64,000 nucleotides of DNA from contig NC_091053.1 of the NCBI RefSeq assembly GCF_963966145.1, positions 186,001 to 250,000 of the forward strand, in the 5' to 3' direction. The notes beneath the pieces were generated by a model. It saw nothing but the letters and a program-made list of their open reading frames with translations, searched no databases and had not been told where the DNA came from. Position numbers and translations under genes: made by a program. Below, piece by piece: positions 11,905-26,900 of the stretch. The stretch is from Tenebrio molitor (taxonomy: Eukaryota; Arthropoda; Insecta; Coleoptera; Tenebrionidae). The first letter of the stretch is position 1. Every line of letters begins with the position of its first letter.

Positions 11905-14900
11905 CTGGAACGGAACATTTCGCTGATGGAAGAGCTTTCGAGAAGCGATCAAGATACCAACCTTTTCCGTCGGCTACGTCGATCACTTCACTCGTGTCCA
12001 GACAAATGCGTCCCTTGTATACGTATGTGTTCCTTTTTAAAATGTCCTACAAAAAAAAAAAAACGTATTCGACAAGGTGGACAAATTCGTCGGGCTCGTA
12101 CCTTTTTACAGTAGACGATCTGGTGGTCAAAAAGAAACAAAGTAATGTTGTGGGTCCACATGCCTGTCGTGACTTTGACCACTTCGCCTTGATGGATCAG
12201 TTGCGTGCTCGCGTCGATCAAGTCTTCGCCCTGTAAAATGAGGTATCGATTATGTGATTGAATTGAAAAAAAATAATTCATCGAAATCTTCGGCCGAATT
12301 GTCGTCAAAAAGATATTCAACAATAACCGTGACTTTAATTACGTTCTCGGGGCTATGGATTTTAGTGTCTCATTCAGAAGAATGACAAAATTGGTAAATG
12401 TTTTGGAATACCAATTTTACCATTAAGAAGAAACTATTCAAACAGCTCTTGATCACTTTGATGTAGAACTAAGACACTAAAAAAGCTTATCACTCTTCTA
12501 ATTAACTCTAATGGTAATTTCCTTAATTTATAAAATAAATATTTATGTGCAATATACACCGCCGCCTTTTTCAATATGGCGTCCCAGAACCCAGATGCAT
12601 GTCGGTCACAGTTCAGCCGACGCTTTGCAATTTCTATAGTGATATTATGTCTATCAGCACATTTTTAATATTTAAAAAAAAATTAGATTTTTTTACCTAG
12701 AGATGTACTATTGCGGGCAAAAAAAGTGGGACATCAAATTTCTGTCAGTTTTGAAAAATTCGATGTATATGCCGTTCACGATTATTTTAAACACGCAGGA
12801 GGCCGCGATATTTTTTTGTTAGATTGGCATCAGGTCCTGTCATATGACGTTTAGTTTTTAAATATTCGCATTGTTGTCAATTCCGTCATTAATTTAGTTA
12901 ATAAGAATTTACCCAGAACTGCCCTACAAATATGTATATTTCATTTCAATTACAATTTTACGATTATTGTTCCTAATGCGTTCAATTATTTAAAAAATGT
13001 AACAACTTGGGGGCAGTGTTCGGTTGAATTATAACCTAAAATAGATTTATTAAGACAAATCACAATACTGCCAACTAAAATGTCAGATTTTCATAGATAG
13101 TCCGAATTTGAAATAATCGTGAATGGTAGTTCAAGCTTTATTGTCATTTTTTTTTTACACTATTCCAGCTGACAGTTTAAAAATTTATTTTATACTCCTA
13201 TTTTCCTTTTCCAAATGCCCTCTTCTTGTGATAAAGGTAGATTTTGATTGGAACTTTGCATTAAATAAATATACAACCTACAATACTTAATGACGTCAAT
13301 CAATTCATTCATTTCTAAAAAAAAAATTATGTAAACCAGTCATTAGTGTCATTAATAAATGACAATTATTACAAATCACTTTGAAGTTTTTCTTGTGACA
13401 TCAAAAAAGCAGCGAAATGGCATTATCGAGTCAAAAGCTGGGTTATATTCAATAAAGGCCAGTTCACACATATGTGTCAGTTAAATGTCAGTCGTGACCA
13501 AGATTCGGTGTCCGGAATAGTAGGTACTGTCGCGAGCAATAAATTTTGGTCGTCAATGTCATTTCAAAATTTGATTAGATTGTCACAAATTTAAAAAATT
13601 TCCCTGCCTGATTATGCCCACGTCAACAAAGTGTCAAAAAATTGAGAAAAAAATGACAATTAATGTCATACAACATGATGATAGGTTATGATATTTACGA
13701 CTGTTTTACAATGGAGCATTTTCAATTGCGTCAAAGAATGACCTTGACGATCAAAATTTATTGCTCGCGACTGTACCTAATTGTAATGGACAGATCTAAC
13801 ACATTTAATTTTGTTCTAGGATCGAAGACTTTTTGTTCACATTGGAATATTACCTAACCGACCTTATTTTCATTTAGGAATGTCGCGAAACTTTTTGCCC
13901 TATAAATATTTCAACTACTTTCGTGACATTCGTAAGTTTTTTTGCGAACGAATCGAACAGAGCTACCGAAAACCTTTTGAGCCATTTTTGGTTTTCCCCG
14001 AATCCGCCAGATTTCTACCGTTTGTACGTTTCTGCATTTAGCCGCACAACGTTCGGTCATTTACACAAAGTGTAGTTGCTTCGGAAAGCGTAAATTTCAA
14101 ATAAAATAATTCCATTTGCGAACGAGACGCGTAAATGACAACTGCAATTTGGCCCGGTCGTAACTGCGATATTTTTTCACACGTTTCGCGCCTCTTACCT
14201 CCCACCCTTCCAGCCTCTGTTGCCAGGCGACCAATTTTTCCAAACTCTCCATCCTCCTCTTCCTCTCGTTGATCAAAACTGCCACGCCTCGCATGGCCTC
14301 TAGAGCTTCCTTGATATCGTCGTAGTCGCTGTGATCCGACTTGGTGTATTTGAGGAGCTCCGCCAGTTGAAGGGGATACTTGCAGATCCTCTGGACCGGC
14401 GTCAACAAGTAACCATCAAGGGGTATTTCGATCAATCCCCTCATCAACCTGCAGGCCTCGAAGAACTTGCTGTAGTTGTTGAACTGGTAGAGCTCTTGGA
14501 GAGCGGCCGTGGCGGTCGGATGGCTGTTGCAGTACTCCGAGTACATTTTGAATCCGGCCCTGTGCTTGAGGAAGCAGCCGCCCACGCAGCTCTTGTACGG
14601 CGCCTCCCAGTCGATCTGCGCCTCCAGGTCCTTGACAAAGCTCGACTGGAACTTGAGAATGTCCTCCAAGTTGATGAAGATCGTGGCGATTTGGTCGTCG
14701 GTGAACATGTCTTTGCGTTTGCGGCACTCGGCTATGTAGCCTTCGGCGACGTCCTGAAGGACCTTGACGAAGTCCCTTTCGGTGCGCACCAACTCCCGCA
14801 CCACACTCGTCCGCACTTGGTCGTTCGACAGCAGAGATATGCTAGTCCTGCGGCGGACCTGCGACGGGACGGCGTTGCCCGACGCCATCGCCGCCAGACA

Positions 14901-17900
14901 GTCCTCGACGGTGTCCTCCTGGCTGACCCTCAGCCGGACGAACTGGGCTGGGAACCAGCCAGATTTACCATCGGTCGAACCCCACCACCACTCCCTGTTG
15001 GCGGTCTCGAGGACCTCGATGAGGTCGCCGGCCCTGAATGCCAACTCCTCGGATTCGAAGGCGACGTGGTCGAAGACGGCCTCCGCGAGGATCACCATCT
15101 CCTCGTCCATAGCTAACTCGAGGGATTTCTTGCGGTCGGTCAGGGAAGCGATCGATGACTCCGAGTCGGACATGATCTCCTCATCGGAGGTCCCGATGCG
15201 GCCGTCGTGCTCGTCCTCGCTCAGTACGTGGGATCCTCCTAGACGCAACCCTTTTAAAAACGTGAAGCCGATTAAAACCGATTAATAAGAAAAAGTTCTA
15301 TTACAGAAAATGTAGTCGCAGAATGTTCATCTCCAGAACGCGTACACCAGAAATCCCCAAAATATAATTTCTTGCAAAATGTTCGTTAGATTTATTTCTC
15401 ATTAATCCTGTACAGCCTTGATTGTGCTTTTTTCATATTTTTTATCAATGTAGAATGAAAGAATGTACAACATAAAACTTAAAATGTTGCCAATATAACA
15501 AAAAAAAAAAACTTGATAACGGAATTAATGTTTAAACATAATACCGTGTGAGCAACAAGTACTGATTGAGTTGGCAATAAATTCTGGTGATTTTTGGTGA
15601 CTTTTATGTCATGTTCCAACGAGAAAACCATTTTATTAATAAAAGATTACAAAAACCAAGACGTTTAAATTTGAAATGTATACCAGGTGTCAATATTGTC
15701 AATAAAACAAACCGAAATAGGTACAATTCACAGTCTTGAAAATTTTATGTAAATTTTTTTTTTCCAACTGTAACAGTTATTGTTGCTTACCCTGTAGGTA
15801 TTTACCGTTGTGGTTTTAGTTCGCAAAAATTATACATTGTTTATTTAAATTTTAATGAAAAGTGGATGCACCAATGAAATTGCATCTAGTTCGTGAGCAT
15901 TATTATTTTTTCCAATGAATTTGTTGTATCACGAAAAATTGAAATTTGTTTTTGTTCCTATTTGTGTAATTCGTTAAATAAACTACTATTATTGTCATCC
16001 AATTCGGTTAAAAATAATGTCCTTGTGTGAAATCTGCAAGACATTTCTTTAGCACAAGTGAGAATATCATATGAACATATTTTATATACACTGACATATC
16101 GAAAGACGTAAGTGACCTTGTTGCCCTTTGAATACTTTGCTACTGAGCAAAATTTTAACCGCAACTTGGGCCCCATTCCGTTCTTTTACTGAATTTCCTG
16201 CAAAAAATATTCACCACTTGCATTTCCTGTACTTGCCCGACTCCCCTAAAGTGGCTTTGCAAACCACCACCCGGTTTTCCAATTGGTTGTACCTATTTGT
16301 TTTTTTTTTACTTTATCGATTTTGTTCTTTCTTTGCCTCACCTGCAGTTTTGGTCCTCATCAGCGGCGACAGCTTGTCGATGTCCAGAGGCTGACTTAGC
16401 GACCGCCTCAGCTGACCGCGTCGGTGGTTCACCCTCAACTGGACACCGCCGGGGGCGTCCGGTGGCTTCTTGCGGGGGCTCTGCGGCCGCCCCCGCAGGG
16501 GACTAGGTGTCGACATCAGGCGTTTGTACGAAGACCTGGGGTCCCAATGGAGCAGTCGTTGGCCCCCTAGGTCGGACCGGGTTCTTCGGACTTGGTTGTG
16601 GCGATGGGCGCGCTGTTTCAGATCAGACTGGACCGAAAAAGAAAACAAACATCAACTGACGGACGTTACACCAGACGCGACGAAATGAACGTGATGATTA
16701 TTGACACAGAAAGGGTCCGACAAAGTGGAAGGGAAAAAATAAGAGTCGGCAAATAAAAAATGCTTTACTTCGTCGTTTTACAGGTTGTACGTTCGACAGA
16801 GAGTGAAAGTAGAAATAACAAAAGCCAGTACTTTAATATCATACAATAATCTAAGAATCTAAGATAATCGAAACCGATGTCGTTGCTTAATTTGATACTA
16901 AGAATGAAACGTCAAAATTAACACATTGACAGTTTTTCAAATGGTGTGGACTGTTACCATGCTTTTTTGAGTTTTGTCTGCAACTTCTGGGATATCTTCA
17001 CGTCTTAAATTTACCACTTATCATTGATGTTTGCAAAATAGTAATTCTTATTCTTATCGCGGCGCCAATTAAAGTCATGAAATGAATAATAAAACAATTC
17101 GCCGAATGACTAGTGAATCATCACTTGAATAAAAAAATAAATTTTAAGTCATTTATTAAATGTAATTTAGGAGAACTTAAGTGGGCGGTAGAATTTTCGA
17201 ACAAATCTACAATCCATTTTTTAATTATACTCGTACATAGTCCGAATCAAAAAATCGACATGACCTGCGTCTGCTTTTGACAGCGTGCATTGTGCTACCA
17301 ATAATATAAAATTTATGTTGGCAACTTGAGACCGATGTGAAAATAAATTTCAATTTTTGACATTTTCATTTGTTTTCTTTCGTGCTTTCTTGATTTTTCT
17401 ACAAATTCATTCTTCCGTTTTCATTTTGTTTTCCACAAAACAGTTCTTTTCAGAACTCTGCGCAATTCCAATATTATTTTTACAGTTGGCTTCAAAAAAA
17501 ACGGGAAATGAAATTTGACCTAATGTGAATTGGAAATTTAATTTGTCAATTTGTGTCTGTTTGATAGTATTATTTCTGACACATAAGCGCAGTTTTTTAA
17601 CCTAAATTCTAAAAAGCCGTTTCAAACTATAAAAATTTAATAAAATTTGACAGAACTTTTTCTGACAGTTCCCGTTTTTTTTTAAGCCAACCGTACAATT
17701 GCATGTTCTGCAAATGAATCTGTCTACTTGCTGCGCAGCTTTTCTTTGGCATCATACCGTGGAAATTTCATGCACAATTAAACAAAATTATCACAAATGT
17801 GGTTAAAACCTAACCTAAAAATTTTACGTCGCTACATTTACTTACATACATTTTAAATGTATTTTAAACGTTTCATAGCACTATAAGAATTCCGCAACTT

Positions 17901-20900
17901 TTTGCTGAGATTGTTACTCCAGTTCATCCTTAAATCGTTGGGCAAGATATTTTGATACTGGGTGATTCAAAATGAGTGTGCATAAGTATCACAACTAGGT
18001 AAACGCTATCACAGTGACAGATAAGTCATTTGCACCACAATGTCCACAATGAAAATTTATGTGGCAAATGTGTGGATAGGGTCGAGTTCACATTTGTATG
18101 TATGACATCTCATATGTGTGCATTTGACTTTTTTAATAGGTACCATTATGGCACGTTGACTTGACAATTTTCAAAATTGCGCGCCTATGAACTGTCAAAG
18201 AAATGTCAACTCTATCCTACCTACAGAATTGCCACATACATTTTCGTTATAGTTGCCATATTTATCCGTAATCATTTTGAATCACCCAATACTACTCAAT
18301 TGGTGTAGTTGTAGTTTTGGTTGCTTGACAACAATAATAAAAGGTGAAATTATCTGAATTGTACACGATGACGATAGTGTGGGACAATGCGGCAACAGCG
18401 CGACCAAAATCACTCTTCTCGCCAATGAAAGAAGCACTTATCATTGGATACTTTGACAGTTGGTAGAATTTATTGTCACATTTTCATTGAAGTAACATTT
18501 TTATGCAAATTACATCTCAACTGAACACAACTTGCTGTTTGCAATCTCATTGCTGGATGAATTAAAACGCTATTCGATAATTTCGAGACTTTCCAAAAAA
18601 TGTAAAGCATAGTTTTTTAGTTGCAAATTTTTATTCAGAAAATGTCCTTCAATAAACATTTCTTTTAAACTGACATTTTGTTGGGTGAACATTTTTCAAA
18701 CTGGCGCTTTATTCGTAACGAATAATCGTAACTAACAAGAGAAATAGGAAATTTAAAACGCAAGTTGAATTAAAATTTTCTGAACAAATGGTAAAACGGC
18801 ATTTCATACTTCTGCGTCGAATCGGCTCCTGGATTTCGTGCATCCGGATCGATAACAAGGAGTGTTTATTTTAAAACACGTGGCTATTATCCAAGTGGTA
18901 TTATTAGACGTTGCGCCGAGATTCGAAACTGGTCCCTTTCATTATTCCAACAGAAACGTCTAAAACGAGATTTTTCCACAAAAGTACAACAAAGGTCACT
19001 GGAACCCGGTCCCCACCGCTTTGAAATCGCATCTGCCGGTCGCAGTTCGATGCTTCAAAAACGCCCATTCACAAGACTGTGACATAAATTGAATGAAGGG
19101 TGACATTTGACAAAGACGCCACCGAATGGGCACCAAAATACTGCACCAGTTTTGTGTCGTTTCCTCATCGTCCGAATGTGATAAGCCGACCTTTGTCTTC
19201 GCCACGAAATAACCAACCGTTTGAACTGTCAATTTTGACGTGATTGTGTCAACGCGATCGAGTCGAATTAAGCTAAGACATCGATTCGAGCACTCGTGGC
19301 ACACTAGTTTTTGTCAACTTATTTTGAATTATTCAGTGATATTTTCTTGGTTCGATAGTACACCAGGTTTTTAGCCCATCAAAAACCAATTAAAACGAGT
19401 ACGCTGTGTAATAAATTCATGAATCACTCACAAATTCGATAAAACGTTGCTACGACACTACAGGTATTCACAACGAAAAAACTACGAACAATAAACAATT
19501 TAATTAGCATTGAAGTGAACACTGGTCGACACTTTGTTTGTCTCCGGAGCCGCGGTCCACGGTTTCACACTGACGCCCATTCAAAACCGCTGCACTTTTA
19601 TCAAATTATCGTTGTTCGAGTGTTGGACTTGTCGAACGTCCGTTTCGTCATCTTGAACGGACCGCACCGTCGAAAGGAGTCGCACAGGTAGGGAGCAGAT
19701 GTTCGGGGGTTGGTCTCAACACTGCCATGAATGCACAACACCTGCCCTTGCGCCGCGAAATGCTAGCTATCGGAGTTGTGTGCGTTCGCACGACATCCTG
19801 AAATCGACTTCCCGGTCGTTCGCCGTAGAGTGGGAATCCTTGCCCGCTATCAGAACTTGGCGGGGCACGGGCGGCGAGCGTTGGGGGCCAAGAGGCGCCG
19901 CCAATCTGATTAAGGCCAAAATTTGTTCCCAAATTATTTCACTTTTCTGCTTTGAACGTCTTCGATGTGAAACTGTTTAAGCCGCTGACAATGTTGTTTT
20001 ATTTTTTGATAGATCTGTGTAAAATTTCTTTTGCTGGGAATCACCAGTGATTCTACTAAGGGAAAAACCTAAATATAAAGTCAGAAACTGACATGAACGT
20101 TGGAAAATGTTTTTTTCTCCTATGCTACCCCGAAAAGTTCTTTTTTTTTCTTTCTACATATCGCGCAAAAATTAAACCGTTTAGAACAGTGTAAAGTTTG
20201 AATTTCCCGCCGTTTGACACAAATGAAATGACATTTGTTTATGTTTAATCGGGACATAATTGAACATGTTTGTTTTCAGCAAAAGGTGCCCTTAGATACT
20301 TACTTCGAGAATAGGTGAATAGGAAACGTTAAGTTATTCTATTTTTTATGTAACAGTAAAACATTGCAAAGAAAGAAAAAAAGAAAGATTTTTTTGGCTC
20401 TAAATTTTAGGTTAGCTGTCAACATGCTCCAGTTAATCTACGCTTTAAAAAAGCACAACAATTGACGGTTTCCAGCGCCTTCCCAGCCCAAGATTTCATA
20501 TTAGATAATCACAGACGCTCATGACATCTAATTTTTAACCTTGAAGGTTTCACTTTTTTGCCAATTAAAATAAGACAATTTGGCAAATTGGCCGTTGCTA
20601 TTGGATTCGCTACCCTCTCAATGACTTTACCAGTGAGTGCAGAATCCAAAAAAATGTTGGACAACCACAAATCAAACGTATCTACATATTATTTCAAAAA
20701 CTGTTAATAATATTTATTTGGTATTGTTTACCGCAACCTGCATATTGTCAGTGAGCTTCAAGAGACGAATTTTTATTTAGAATTATTTGTTCAGAAAGAA
20801 ATTTAGATTTAGGACTGATCACCTTTCAAAAAGAATAAACCATACAACAAATTCGCATGAAATTAAAATATATATTTCCCCCGTTCGCCTCCGCCTCTGT

Positions 20901-23900
20901 TCCGACAGTACACATCGTTCTTCAAGCCGCGGCATAAAATTAGACCGAATGCGACATTTTGGTCGATACTTCGTGCACTTGTGCAGTCACAACCCGCCAA
21001 AAATAAAACGGAGCGTTAGGAGGGTGCATTCGAAAATGTTTGTCGAAACGAACATTTTTATTTGCCGCCGGAGACCGATCCCGCTTTATTTCATGCCTGC
21101 CATTTTCGTCGATAACACGAGATATCGGTTAATTGAAATTTTGTTGCATTCGAACCGTAATAAATACCGACCCCTCCGGAGACAGATTCACCATTACAAC
21201 AGGCTCTTGACGGTATTTACGAGTCCGTCTTGGGCTCCAAACTGAATTTAAAACTGGACTCGTTCATTTTTTTAATCTGCCGTGTGGGGAACAGACACAC
21301 GCCCCGTTGAAAATTAATCTTCCGCGTCGGCGGTCAAATCCGAACTTGACAGATGGAAAATCGTGATTAGGGATGCTAATGGAAAATGTAAATTCGGCCG
21401 TTTGTTTCCGGACACCTGGAGAGGTGCCCCACTGGAAATGGACTCTCGCGCAAAAAAGTTTCGGGAATTTTAAGTGCGTGGGCTTAATGTTTTGATTTGA
21501 TCTGGTACCGGAGAAGAGTTGTGTTTGTGGCGAAATAATAATCCCTTGGATGATGAGTTCAGGTTGTACTGAAATGCACTCGAGCTAAATATACCGAGAG
21601 ATTTTTCAAAAAGTTATCTCTTGGCGCGAGATCAAGTCGTCGTGGAGATGGCTTTGCTGTGTCAACCGACACACATCAAATGTCATTCCGATAGTGACAT
21701 TTCAGATTTACCAAACTAGAAAGTGTATAATAACAACCAATAAGTGTTATAGCTGAATCACAAAGAGATCTATAGTCGTTTTCAATGACATCCGTGCTGT
21801 CAATATGACAGTTACAGTATGCTCGTATCACTTGCTGTTTTAGTTGAGTAATTTTGAATTTCCTAATTTGGCAAATTGACAAATTCAAATTATTATCTAT
21901 TATTTCCGACAAATCGAAGAAAATATTCGGATTCTGAGGATGACTTAGTTTAACCACGTTTTACGCCATGTTCGAGGTTGAGTTTTATTGTTTGTTGCTG
22001 ATCACGAAATATAAATTTTCTTTCACCATAACCTCAATTTCTTGTTGGACACTTTTTTAACTAGGATTTGCTTATACTCTGGACACTGGTTATGAATTTG
22101 TGCATACAATCTGCACCGATTTATTAAAAATGACACTGACAGCACGGATGTCATTGAAAACGACTATAATCTTTATGAGTGTTGTTTTTTTTTTATGAAT
22201 TTACATGAAGTGCGCACTCTAATTTAATGAAAGAAACTGGAAATATTGGAAAAATTGGAACACAACATCTGATGTAACGTAAAAAAACAAGACACTTTTT
22301 AATTTTGATACTTCACCTTGTATTTGTAAGTGACAAGTGACACGACTGTATCGGCAACTGAAACTGCACCATTGCTTAAGCAGTAAATAGTACACTGACG
22401 GACAAAAAAAACTGTCCCTCATTTGCCGGCAATGTCATTAATGTAAATCATACTTCTAACTTTGAGGTTAACCAAGGTCTGTCAAATGACGTGGCATTTT
22501 TAAATTATTTAAAATATTTGTCACTTATGACATATTATTGTGAAGGCTCGCAAGCATGTTTTACATAATAAAAAAATGACAGACATTTTGGCGACATTTT
22601 TTTTGTCCGTCAGTGTACATTTCATTTTCATTCACAAGCAAAGATAGTTAGAGTGCAGAATTGTCCAGTCGTTTTTCTGAATTTTTTTTGTTGAAAGTGT
22701 TAAATTTTGACCAGATCCCGACGTGACAAAGTCGGATCGTCTCTTTTCAATCGAGCAAAGATTTTTGCAATGCTAACGCAGGAAATTTGCTGATTTGCTG
22801 TGACATCAGCAAAATAAATAAATGTTTTTGTCGCTAGAACTACTCAGATCCTTCCATCAAACGACAAAGAAATCGGAAGTTTTTTCGACATTCCATTCAT
22901 TCCAATAATATATTTGTCTTGAGGGGCTTACACCCCCATTTAACTGTAATTTGAGTTTGACTTGTTGCTTGTGCCGAATTCTGAACTCGTGGACGATCAT
23001 CCAACAGGTTGTTGTGAGATGACACTTTCAACTTCCCCAACGTTGTCCTCTCATAGTCACTTTTGCATTTTTTTCTTTTTCGTCGTGATCACTATTCTAG
23101 CATTTTTGTTTGGAAGGCTGCTCGCGCACACTATTTTCGTTTTTTACCATCGAATCACTCTTTGTCTGTTGTTGAGGTTATGGATCGAGCCAGCGGCGCA
23201 ACATTCCTACCGACACTAAATGCCCACAGGTGCCATCACGCGCACCTTCATAAATATTTGATTGCCGATCTCTTAATATTCCTAGACAACTTCATCACCT
23301 CTGGGTCCGTTTTCCGAAAAAATTCTAACCAAATAAACGATCTAAACCAATATGGCCGCCGTGTTTAGTTCGCGGTACGCGTCCATCCGTCAACAGTCCT
23401 CTTGTCACCTTTGACAACATTAATTTCATCCTTAGGTAAACTACCGTCAAACGGCACTGTTGACTTATCATTACCATCCTAGAATTGTTTGAGGAGCAAA
23501 TAAATTCGCAACACGAGCAAGTCCAAAATGTGAAAGTGACGCAAGAAGCGTTAATATCTCTAATGTCCGTGACGACGAATTGGGAAACAATCACCGGCTA
23601 CACGTTAATTACGCATGTTTTCTTGTCCGAGCTTGTACTGTTAACTTGTTAATATTTATTGCCACGTTTACGTCTAATTTATGTGTAAACACGCCAAGTC
23701 GTGTTGAATACTTTATCAATGCGAACCTTCGTTATCAACGTTGAAATGAAAGTTGTTTAATTTCCGCGTGTAATAAATTAGAGAAAACTGTTAGTACGGT
23801 AAATGTTCAGGGCCACGCTGGAATCTGAATACCTCATGCAATAATTAGTCCACAAAAACCCAACAGAGGATGTGCATGGTCCGGTCAAGTTATTTATTAA

Positions 23901-26900
23901 TAAGACGTAATGGGCAAGTGGTCACGCCTGCAATTTGGAGGTTACGCTCTTGGATTTGTTATTATTGGAATGTTACATTTCAAACAATAATGAAGGGTGT
24001 TTGTGTGGCCATCAAAAGAGTCTATACACGTACAAAATGTTGGTTGAAATTTGTAATTACACAGAATCAAAACCGAATCGTCGATTCATCATACAGCAAG
24101 GCTCTTTTGTACTGTAGTTTTTCGTTTTAATATTTCGAACCAAAATAGGATTCTCTAGTTTCATTTTCGCTGTACGCGCATTATACACGCAAATGTATTT
24201 TAAAAAAATGAATTTGGGGTGGGAACTTTCGGTTGGACTTTGTTATTCTAAGTGGATAAAAAAGAAAAGTAAAAACACAGGCTGAGAAATTAAAAATATC
24301 CTTCGTATGTGGTTAAGAGCGCCCAAGGAAGGGAAAGAAGAAGAAATTGGACACCTGAAAAGAAAGAGAGAGACGAAGAACGTCAAAAAGTGAGATTGGA
24401 GGAACTGAAGAGGTATGACCTTGGTGAGAAGACAAAAGAGAATGCGAGGACGAGAGGTCAGATTATTTCAAAAGGAAAATGTAACGAAAAGAGTGTGGGA
24501 ACTACAGACGAGAGAAGACAGGAAATGAGGGTAGGGATTTCTAGAGGAAGAGAAAAGAAATGGAGAAAACAAGGTTAAAGAAAAAGACAAACTCGAATGA
24601 TGTTTTTTTATTGGAGATAAATAAGAGAAGAGAAAAAACACTATTATACAAATTGTTGGAAAAAGAGACACAATTTGTTAAAGATGGAACCATAACAATA
24701 GATAATTTTAGCTCGTGTGAGAATTTGAAGCAAAAAATAAGCAATTTTCTTTTTTCTCTGATTTTAAACACTCGTTCAGAAGAAAACTGATAAAAATTGG
24801 CAGATTGGCGTTTATTCAATATAATTTTGTAACTGTGATTTATTTACACTTTGATTAGGTGAGATATAAATAGCAATTATTATAATAATTTGTTCATTTT
24901 CCGCTTCACATTTTACTACACAAATTTCTCCAATTAGATGATTTGTTGAAGCTACTGGTATATGATTGAGAATTACTAAATACTGCATCCATCTCTAAAT
25001 TTACAATGTTTGTCGTCTCTTTATAGTTTCGCTGGTTCGGCTAAACTCGGTTCCCCCGAACCTACTCGAATGAGCCTGTCACCTCAGAGCGTGACGGCGT
25101 GACGCGTGACGCATGAAACTAATTCCTTCCCCGGGAATAATAATGTATGGGGTGCGCCTAAAGAAGTTTTCACTTCAATAAAATTGTCTATACTTATTTT
25201 TTCGTTATAAAAGAGCTCCCAGATTTTTATTTTCACCTGTTACATGAGGTTAAAATGAAAGAACTGAAAATAGGTGAAAACACAGTGTTCGACTTACGTA
25301 ATAATTTTTGATTTGACAAACAATTTAAAATAAAATGATACCTAAATGCATAATCTCGAATTTTTTAACGATCCTTTTTTTGCAACCCCAAATTAAAAAA
25401 AAAAATGTACTCACCTTAAACTTATCGATGAGTATCTGATTGAGTAGGTCGGAGTGGGGTCTGGTTCCTTTCCCTTGGGGAGTCCTTCGTCTGATCGACG
25501 GAGGACTGTCCAGATCGTCACCAGGTGGATCAGTGTCGTGAGATTCGGAACTATCGCCAGCGCCCCCACAGCCGGGCATCATCTGCAACCGACACATGTC
25601 TACACCCAAGTCCAACTTTTCCTCTCGATTCGATCCATCTTTCTCGATCGCAAAAACTGAACAGAACTAACGCCTTAGACAGTGACACGTGATGGTATAC
25701 ACAGGGACCAAGGCATCAAACCAGGCAAAACGGTTACATTTTTGTGATGGTCATGGTTAGATGTATGCACGTGTTACGGAGACAAAAACCAAAAAAAATA
25801 CGTTCATACAAAATGTGGGCTTTATCACTGGTACGAAAAAAAATAATGTATCCACATATGCTAGAGAGTGACAAAAAGTGTTGGTGGTGTTGATGCGGGT
25901 CTTGCTGGCGAGATAACATTTTATAAGCTCAGTGCGCTTTTGCTCTTAAAAACCGACGTACTTTTGGACGTTCGTTGGTTGTGCGTCGTAAAATTACTTC
26001 GTAATCACCTGACGGGCCTCGTAAACAGCTTATGCACGAGTTATTACCATGAAGACCATAAAGAGCTTAAATCAACATGAAAGATTATTATTTTCGTAAA
26101 ATTTTATTGCTAATAATGCCGCATGACAGAACATGTGAGGGTTAGCACCTTGTTTGGTTGTCATGGTAACGACACTAGTATTAACGACGTCACTCTTTCT
26201 CCATGTGTTTTGATTTGACAATTTCGAACTTGAGACCAGTTAAAAAGAATGCATCGTCGAAAGAAAGACTTGTCACATTACATCATTAATAAATGACGTG
26301 ATAAATGAAGTATTCGACATAAAAGAACAAAAAATAATTTGTGAAGGAAAAAAACATTCAAAACTGTCGTCCAATAGCTGTGCTGTTTGTACCACGAAAA
26401 ATTGCCACATAAATAATTCTCATTTGTTGACTAAAATTCAGGACGAGCAATAACAACATAAATAATTTAATTGTGATAAAAACTGGTTCAAATATCGAGG
26501 AGTGCACAATGTGGCACTAATCGGTGCACATGTGCAACTGTGTAGTAATTAAATTGAATTTAATGCTTTGATTTTTCGGAAAATTCAACAAATGTGCACA
26601 TTCAGTGCACCCCAATTAATTAACCAACTATTGAAAATTGGACACGTGAGCCCGTTAGCAAAATTATCTTCGAAATTTTATTTAATTTCATACGGATTTC
26701 GTCTGAGCCGGGAGTAAAACAAAAATAAATAATCAACGTTATTACCGAAGGAACTTTTTATTAATGTTTTCTTTCCCTCCATTTTACCTCGTGATATTCA
26801 ATTATGTTAAAAACACTGAGTATTTATTCAGAATTTTCAGTCTCATTGTTAATAAATAGGGACACAAAAATCTCCATCTTGCTTAAAAAATGGAAACAAG

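Larger units (their letters stand above)
16628..25414 (-). other. RhoGEF intron, 8.8 kb, rich in MITEs
   Basis: This intron contains MITEs at 17483, 17958, 20161, 21773 and 22393. Positions about 19500-19930 are notably GC-richer than the surroundings and could be an internal promoter or exonic sequence, but no convincing exon was found. Positions 24305-24600 form a strongly purine-rich tract. The rest is AT-rich and unrecognised. Confidence 0.65.

Noticed and set aside
18996..19932. Frames in the GC-richer patch of the 8.8-kb RhoGEF intron
   Set aside because: A possible alternative first exon was looked for, but none gave ATG, donor and correct phase together.
24309..24790. Lys/Arg/Glu-rich plus-strand frames
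   Set aside because: They fall in a purine-rich tract, are low in complexity and have no recognisable family. Treated as biased DNA.
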